A stretch of DNA of 52,288 bases from the IMG/VR virus record IMGVR_UViG_3300017917_003067, positions 1 to 52,288 of that record. One strand, 5' to 3'. This document shows positions 48,337 to 52,288 of this stretch, in pieces. The stretch's first letter is position 1. Every line of letters starts with the position of its first letter. The notes beneath the pieces were generated by a model. The model did not search any database. It saw only the letters and a program-made list of their open reading frames with translations, and had not been told where the DNA came from. The position numbers were made by a program, and so were the translations under genes. Source of the DNA: a virus.

Positions 48337-49991
48337 AAAAGCTTTTTCTGATCTCTTTGCTACTGAGTAACGTGGCGTGGGGTCAAATTGTAGGCACTCA
48401 ACCATCTCCTACCGCTACCTATACACAATCCCAGGAGTTATTAAACCCAACTGTTAACTCCTGGGTTGGTACTGTAGCAGGACAAAATGGAGGCTTTTCT
48501 GGAGGAAACACTCCTGCATTTAATGCGGGTACCAATACAATCATTTTTGGATACATAACCGCTTCCGCTACTCAGACTATCGCTATTAATCAAGCTTTAG
48601 CTGCAGCAGGCACGGGATTAAAAATAGGAGGGTACTCTTACGCTTGGTCAATTGAAAACGATCCTTTAAGTGGGCAGTATGGAACATTAATGGGAACGGT
48701 TTCGTTAAAGGACTCAGCAGGTTCTACTCTTCAATCTTACAACTACAATTACAATACTTACACTACAGGGTTTGAAAATAAATCTGGAACACAATGGTTC
48801 CCACAAGATTATTCTCTATCAACGGTGTCAGATTTAGTGGTATCTTTTTCAGGTAAAGACGCAAGATTTTGGGCCGGGTATTATGGCCCTAGAGTTAGAA
48901 GCCCGTCAATAAAGTTAGAATATACTGTTGATCTTTGTGCTTCTAATCCATTATCTGACCCTTCATGTCCAGGGTATCAAGCTGCGTACACTACACAGCA
49001 ATGTTCAATAAATCCTTTGTTTGATCCTTCATGCCCAGGTTATCAAACTGCACAATGTAGTATTAACCCTTTATTCAGTCCAGCATGTCCAGGGTATCAA
49101 GCAGCGTATACAACTCAACAGTGTAGTATTAATCCGCTTTATGATAAGTCTTGTTCTGGCTATCAATCTGCGTATTTAAATCAGCAGTGCTCGTTAAACC
49201 CACTCTATGATTCTTCTTGCCCAGGTTACGCTGCTGCTAGTTTGTCTCAGCAATGTCAAGCAGATGGATTAAGCAGCACTCAATGTCCTAATTATGCAGA
49301 AGAATATGCTAAGAAAAATATTTTAGGAATTAGTACCTCTTCTTCTACCACCACTACTTCTTCATCTACATCTTCTCCAAATACAGTTTCTAAAACAGAA
49401 GCATCAACGACTGTTTCTTCAGATGGAAAAGTAGAAACAAAAGTATCTAAGACGGGAGACAGCGCTGTAGATTCAGTTATTGAATCAAAAACTACTTCTG
49501 CCTCCCCTAGCGACACAACTGCATCAGTCAAGTTAACGCCTTCAACCGGAGGTCAAAATGTTGTTACTCAAACGAACACTCAAACGCAACCAGCAAAAAC
49601 AGAAACTAAAACCACAACATCAAACAACAATCAACAAGCAACAGGAACACTTAGAGCAGAAAGAAGTGAATCAAAATCTAGTTCTAATGAAGGTAAATCT
49701 AATTCCGAAATAAAGCAGGCTGCACAAGAAAAGGCAAGAGAAGAAATAAAGAAAGCAGAGAGAGCTACAACATTTGAAACGCAGGTAGCAGTGCAAGTAA
49801 ATGTTATAAGCTCAATGAATTTTGTTCCCGGGTTCTCTGCTTATGCTCAATCTAACATTCCAGATATATTAGATAGACAGCTTAAGAAACAGTATGGGAA
49901 AGATGTAATAGATAATAGACAAGCTGGAAGAAGACTTTTTGGTGCATCAGATGCAAGACATCAGGAGATGGTAGATGGACAATACAAATGA
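48333..49991 (+). CDS. Secreted protein with cysteine-rich tandem repeats
   Basis: A protein of 552 residues. An N-terminal signal peptide (KKLFLISLLLSNVAWG) precedes a beta-rich domain of about 185 residues. Then come about six tandem units of CS-x-NPL-x4-CPGY type (see repeat entry), a Ser/Thr-rich low-complexity stretch and a C-terminal helical part with many charged residues. Paired cysteines suggest disulfide-bonded modules outside the cytoplasm. Similar repeat proteins occur in marine T4-like phages; function is unknown. It overlaps the gene before it by 4 bases and the next by 17. Confidence 0.7.
   Translation: MKKLFLISLLLSNVAWGQIVGTQPSPTATYTQSQELLNPTVNSWVGTVAGQNGGFSGGNTPAFNAGTNTIIFGYITASATQTIAINQALAAAGTGLKIGGYSYAWSIENDPLSGQYGTLMGTVSLKDSAGSTLQSYNYNYNTYTTGFENKSGTQWFPQDYSLSTVSDLVVSFSGKDARFWAGYYGPRVRSPSIKLEYTVDLCASNPLSDPSCPGYQAAYTTQQCSINPLFDPSCPGYQTAQCSINPLFSPACPGYQAAYTTQQCSINPLYDKSCSGYQSAYLNQQCSLNPLYDSSCPGYAAASLSQQCQADGLSSTQCPNYAEEYAKKNILGISTSSSTTTTSSSTSSPNTVSKTEASTTVSSDGKVETKVSKTGDSAVDSVIESKTTSASPSDTTASVKLTPSTGGQNVVTQTNTQTQPAKTETKTTTSNNNQQATGTLRAERSESKSSSNEGKSNSEIKQAAQEKAREEIKKAERATTFETQVAVQVNVISSMNFVPGFSAYAQSNIPDILDRQLKKQYGKDVIDNRQAGRRLFGASDARHQEMVDGQYK
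48936..49311 (+). repeat. Tandem CS-x-NPL-x4-CPGY repeats in the secreted protein
   Basis: About six units, each with Cys-(Ser/Ala)-x-Asn-Pro-Leu, a short variable part, then Ser/Ala-Cys-(Pro/Ser)-Gly-Tyr and a Gln/Ala/Tyr-rich linker. The third unit lacks most of the linker, and the last is divergent. Two cysteines per unit suggest one disulfide each. Confidence 0.85.
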
Positions 49992-50244
49992 TGAAGTAGA
50001 TATTAATAAGGACGGGAAAGTTTCTTCTAAAGAAGAAGCTGCTTATGAACGTAAAGCTGTTAACAGAAGAAGAATGGCATGGGTATCACTCATCGCTATG
50101 ATAGTATCAGCTTTGGCTCTAATGTTTTTCGTTCCCGAGTCAAGGCTGGAAAAAATTAAAGATATGCTAGACCTGTACTGGATAGCATTAGGTGGGGTTG
50201 TAGGAACTTATGTTGGTATATCAACTTGGATGACAAAGAGATGA
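49975..50244 (+). CDS. Small membrane protein with EF-hand-like loop
   Basis: A protein of 89 residues. DINKDGKVSSKEE near the N-terminus is a DxNxDG calcium loop, followed by two hydrophobic helices (WVSLIAMIVSALALMFF and YWIALGGVVGTYVGIS) with a basic end. The size and two helices would suit a holin-type protein, but calcium loops are unusual there. It overlaps the genes on both sides by a few bases. Function inferred only as membrane-associated. Confidence 0.6.
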   Translation: MDNTNDEVDINKDGKVSSKEEAAYERKAVNRRRMAWVSLIAMIVSALALMFFVPESRLEKIKDMLDLYWIALGGVVGTYVGISTWMTKR

Positions 50245-50456
50245 CCGGTCAGAGCATTTTGTTTGAAGCTTTCATGGTTTTTTATTTACTAGAAATTCTT
50301 GTTTTAGCATTTATAGCTTTCAACATCATTAGAGAAAGTAAAATGGAAGTAGTAGAGGTGTCCGGGGATAGTAATAACAAATCCAAAGGTCCTTCTCCTT
50401 CTGATATTATTAAAATGAGAGCTATTGCTAAAGAGATGGAAAGACAAAACAAATAG
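50241..50456 (+). CDS. Small single-pass membrane protein
   Basis: A protein of 71 residues from ATG 50241, which overlaps the previous stop (ATGA); ATG 50226 would add five residues. An N-terminal hydrophobic helix (AFMVFYLLEILVLAFIAF) is followed by a polar, Ser/Asn/Lys-rich region and a charged helix. No family recognised. It belongs to the run of small membrane genes here. Confidence 0.55.
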   Translation: MTGQSILFEAFMVFYLLEILVLAFIAFNIIRESKMEVVEVSGDSNNKSKGPSPSDIIKMRAIAKEMERQNK

Positions 50457-50464
50457 GTATAATC

Positions 50465-50704
50465 ATGCATATTAAACAAGCAGTTCAAATATTAACAGAA
50501 GGAAATCACAGGCTAGCCTGGCGCACTGACCGGGCGCTAGATTTACTCAGTCAGTGGCGCAGTGCTGCTATAGATGATCAAGAATTTCAGCAAGGAATAT
50601 CTTCCCTCTGTGAGCTGGATCCTCAAGATCTATCATCAGATGAAGCAGTACATCTTGATTTGTTTAATAAAACAATGTACGCCATAGCCAATCAAGACAA
50701 ATAA
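50465..50704 (+). CDS. Small soluble hypothetical protein
   Basis: A protein of 79 residues, mostly helical, rich in Asp, Leu and Gln, with no membrane segment or signal. It starts 9 bases after the previous stop and lies between two membrane protein genes. No family recognised. It may be a partner of the neighbouring membrane proteins. Confidence 0.5.
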   Translation: MHIKQAVQILTEGNHRLAWRTDRALDLLSQWRSAAIDDQEFQQGISSLCELDPQDLSSDEAVHLDLFNKTMYAIANQDK

Positions 50705-50719
50705 CAAAGGAGCAGTAAG

Positions 50720-51199
50720 ATGTCAGAAGAAATTAAAAGCGTTGATAAGAAGATTGACGCAGCAGAAGCAGCAGTAAAAAAATACGCAAGTAAAGACACA
50801 GTTATTAGTATCGGGGGCTATGAGTTTACTCCTGCCAAACTAATGGTAGCATTCACAATTATATCTTCCGTGCTTGGTGGGTTGTATGGAGCATTTGAAG
50901 TATACAAATCATACCAGGACATGCAGAAAAAGATAGCCAGCTACGTTGCCCCTGACCTATCTGAGTTTGATAAGAGATTGGCTGTTATTGAAGAAAATTC
51001 TGCTAAAACTACCGATTATACTCGTGATATTAAAAACGATATGAAGACCGATATTCGTAGATTAGAAAAGGTAGTAGAACAGGTTGAGCGTGATAGTAAA
51101 CAGCTTTCTAGAGAGGTAGATAATGACATTCGTGCGCTTAGAAAAGAGATAGATAATAAGATTCAGAAAGCAATGGATAATCCATTATCTGGTAAGTAA
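50720..51199 (+). CDS. Membrane protein with long coiled coil
   Basis: A protein of 159 residues. Helical N-terminus, a hydrophobic helix at about residues 40-60 (LMVAFTIISSVLGGLYGAF), then a long coiled coil with many charged residues to the C-terminus (KRLAVIEENSAKTTDYTR onward). An AAGGAGC site precedes the ATG. The layout is spanin- or scaffold-like but not a recognised family. It is known from related marine phages as hypothetical. Confidence 0.65.
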   Translation: MSEEIKSVDKKIDAAEAAVKKYASKDTVISIGGYEFTPAKLMVAFTIISSVLGGLYGAFEVYKSYQDMQKKIASYVAPDLSEFDKRLAVIEENSAKTTDYTRDIKNDMKTDIRRLEKVVEQVERDSKQLSREVDNDIRALRKEIDNKIQKAMDNPLSGK

Positions 51200-51218
51200 T
51201 CACACAAAGAGGTGAAGA

Positions 51219-51497
51219 GTGAACGATAGAAGACTGTTTAAGTGGCTTGCACTATTAATATTTGTTCCGTTGTTGCTTGCTATTTTTGGAGGAGATCGAT
51301 TTAGATACTCCTGCCAGGATCCAGCTAACTGGGACAAAGCAGAATGTCAAAAACCTCTTTGTGATGTAACCAGAACGTGCCCTGAGCACATCTTCAAGGG
51401 AGGGAGAGATCCTAGATTAGGACCTCCTGATGAAAAAGCATTACCTACTCCATCTATGACTTCACAATTACCTAAAACGGGGGCAGCATGCAAATGA
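51219..51497 (+). CDS. Small cysteine-containing membrane protein, GTG start
   Basis: A protein of 92 residues starting with GTG 51219, supported by AGAGGTGA just upstream. An N-terminal hydrophobic helix (WLALLIFVPLLLAIFGG) precedes a polar part with CQDPANWDKAECQKPLCDVTR and several further Cys residues, probably disulfide-linked outside the cytoplasm. It could be an anchored periplasmic protein. No family recognised. Overlaps the next gene by about 10 bases. Confidence 0.6.
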   Translation: MNDRRLFKWLALLIFVPLLLAIFGGDRFRYSCQDPANWDKAECQKPLCDVTRTCPEHIFKGGRDPRLGPPDEKALPTPSMTSQLPKTGAACK

Positions 51498-52030
51498 ACT
51501 ATAAATTTTTTAAAGAGAAAGAAGGAGAGGATCCTTTTATTTACACCGAAGACCAGCTCATGGCTCGTCTTCGATTCTTTATTGGAATCTGTCTAGCGCT
51601 TACTTTAACAGGTATTGTGTTTGTAGTGCTGTATTCTATTATATTTGTAACGCAGCCTCTTAATGCTATCTCCCCTATCGATCAGAAGTTCTTTGAACTC
51701 ATTATTCCTATTGCAACATTCCTAACTGGTACTCTATCCGGTATCATGCTGGCTGGTAAAGATGACAAAGAAGCAAAGATGAAGGCGATAGAAGCAGCTA
51801 CTAGACCCTCTTCTCCGTCTCCATCTAGCCCGTCCCCTCTTGGAAGACCTTCTCCATCATTAGGATCTTCAAGCCCAATGCCATCATTTGGTGCTCCAGC
51901 CCCATCCTTTGGAGCTCCTGCTGCTCCTGGTCCTAGAGGGCCTTTGCCACCTCCTCCAGGTGCATCTTTTTCAGAGCCCCCTCCTCCTGTTGGATTAGGA
52001 CGTCCTCCTCGCCCAGATAGCGATGATTGA
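51488..52030 (+). CDS. Two-helix membrane protein with proline-rich tail
   Basis: A protein of 180 residues. Two hydrophobic helices (FFIGICLALTLTGIVFVVLY and IIPIATFLTGTLSGIML) lie in the first 90 residues, and a proline/serine/glycine-rich, probably disordered tail fills the rest, with repeated SP, GAP and PPP motifs. An in-frame ATG at 51494 is an alternative start. Such a membrane anchor with a flexible tail could be part of the lysis system. Function unknown. Confidence 0.6.
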   Translation: MQMNYKFFKEKEGEDPFIYTEDQLMARLRFFIGICLALTLTGIVFVVLYSIIFVTQPLNAISPIDQKFFELIIPIATFLTGTLSGIMLAGKDDKEAKMKAIEAATRPSSPSPSSPSPLGRPSPSLGSSSPMPSFGAPAPSFGAPAAPGPRGPLPPPPGASFSEPPPPVGLGRPPRPDSDD

Positions 52031-52139
52031 GCTCTGGTTTGACTACTGGGTGAATATGTGGCTTTATGCCATGTATTCCCCTTATAAAGCCATGGGAGAG
52101 GCAGCAAAACCACAGAGCTCTGTGGATTCTCAGCAGTAA
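52023..52139 (+). CDS. Short protein of 38 residues, possible
   Basis: ATG 52023 overlaps the stop of the proline-rich gene, and the frame runs 38 residues to TAA 52137-52139. The first half is aromatic (Trp, Tyr, Phe, Met), as in a membrane-associated peptide. No convincing ribosome site, so only moderate support. Confidence 0.4.
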   Translation: MIELWFDYWVNMWLYAMYSPYKAMGEAAKPQSSVDSQQ

Positions 52140-52206
52140 ATACCAAGCATTTTAGTCAGGTACTTCTAACTCATTGATTTTATTGATGTTTTTTCCAGGG
52201 AGAAAG

Positions 52207-52235
52207 TTGAGATAATTCCCCAGGGAATACATAAT
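52207..52235 (+). promoter_or_regulatory. Strong sigma70-like promoter at the right end
   Basis: TTGAGA at 52207-52212 and CATAAT at 52230-52235 with a 17-base spacer, five of six matches in each box. It precedes the partial gene at 52263 and marks the start of a new transcription unit. The spacer contains an inverted repeat (next entry). Confidence 0.68.
52215..52228 (+). promoter_or_regulatory. Inverted repeat inside the promoter spacer, operator-like
   Basis: ATTCCC at 52215-52220 and GGGAAT at 52223-52228 are perfect arms separated by two bases. It lies wholly between the -35 and -10 boxes, the usual place of a repressor operator. A dimeric repressor binding here would block the promoter; the regulator is unknown. 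Confidence 0.45.
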
Positions 52236-52262
52236 GAATGTATGATGAATAAGGAGATATCA

Positions 52263-52288
52263 ATGACGAAGATTGAATTGATCAACGG
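52263..52288 (+). CDS. Start of a gene cut by the window end
   Basis: ATG 52263 follows an AAGGAG site at 52251-52256 and a strong promoter. Eight codons (MTKIELIN) are visible before the window ends. The product cannot be identified. Confidence 0.6.

Noticed and set aside
50458-50463. Perfect TATAAT before the gene at 50465
   Set aside because: It abuts the ATG; transcription would begin inside the gene, and there is no -35 element.
51682-52146. Minus-strand frame opposite the proline-rich membrane protein
   Set aside because: The Gly/Pro-rich peptide is just the complement of the repetitive proline codons on the plus strand; no start signal.
1-52288. tRNA genes, integrase, attachment sites, insertion sequences or CRISPR arrays
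   Set aside because: None seen by eye; intergenic gaps are under about 100 bases apart from the 123-base stretch before the last gene, which holds a promoter. A tRNA scan would be the decisive test.

Overview
This window is a continuous, gene-dense segment of a T4-like (tailed, contractile) phage genome. All supported genes lie on the + strand. No stretch longer than about 100 bases lacks a gene, and I saw no tRNA, integrase, insertion sequence or CRISPR array. The gene set and order (13-14-15-16-17-18-19-20-67-68-21-22-23, a tail protein, uvsY-uvsW-55-47-46, 45-44-62-regA, 43, uvsX, 41), together with hsp20, a peptide deformylase, deazaguanine genes and a late cassette of small membrane proteins, resembles the marine T4-like phages of cyanobacteria and SAR11-type bacteria. 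No photosynthesis gene is present, so the host cannot be fixed. The DNA is moderately AT-rich.

Layout. 1-3508: end of a tail-fibre/adhesin module (a 5'-truncated fibre gene, a LamG-domain protein, a collagen-like protein, a glycine-rich protein). 3544-16188: neck, terminase, sheath, tube, portal, prohead and major capsid genes, several preceded by T4-type late promoters (TATAAATA). The module is closed by a strong terminator at 16231. 16278-22975: tail tube/terminator-like protein, UvsY, UvsW, late sigma factor gp55 and the gp46/gp47 nuclease. 22972-33520: accessory block with peptide deformylase and a near-complete 7-deazaguanine pathway, plus nucleotide-pool enzymes and a glycosyltransferase. 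33537-37699: sliding clamp, FkbM-like methyltransferase, clamp loader interrupted by an extra AAA+ ATPase, and RegA. 37789-39389: a late-promoter gene, Hsp20, small membrane protein, M15 endolysin. 39448-46800: DNA polymerase, membrane protein, UvsX, helicase gp41. 46797-52288: small membrane proteins, a metallopeptidase, secreted late proteins including one with cysteine-rich repeats, a run of small membrane proteins, and a promoter driving a gene that runs off the window.

The most interesting system is the deazaguanine block. FolE, QueD, QueE, QueC and QueF would make preQ0 and then preQ1. A phage DpdA-like transglycosylase would exchange it into DNA, and an adjacent formyltransferase (DpdN-like) could formylate it. 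The best prediction is therefore DNA in which some guanines are replaced by a preQ1-type base, probably 7-(formylamino)methyl-7-deazaguanine, as protection against restriction. A stand-alone class II glutamine amidotransferase close to QueC, a QueE with a displaced cluster cysteine and a QueD with altered metal ligands are unusual parts of it.

Transcription logic visible in the sequence: TATAAATA-type late promoters (read by gp55, with the gp45 clamp as activator in T4) precede the virion and lysis genes. TATAAT promoters with 17-base spacers precede the recombination, deazaguanine, polymerase and right-end genes. Most genes overlap by 1 to 30 bases, which suggests coupled translation, and RegA is available as a translational repressor.
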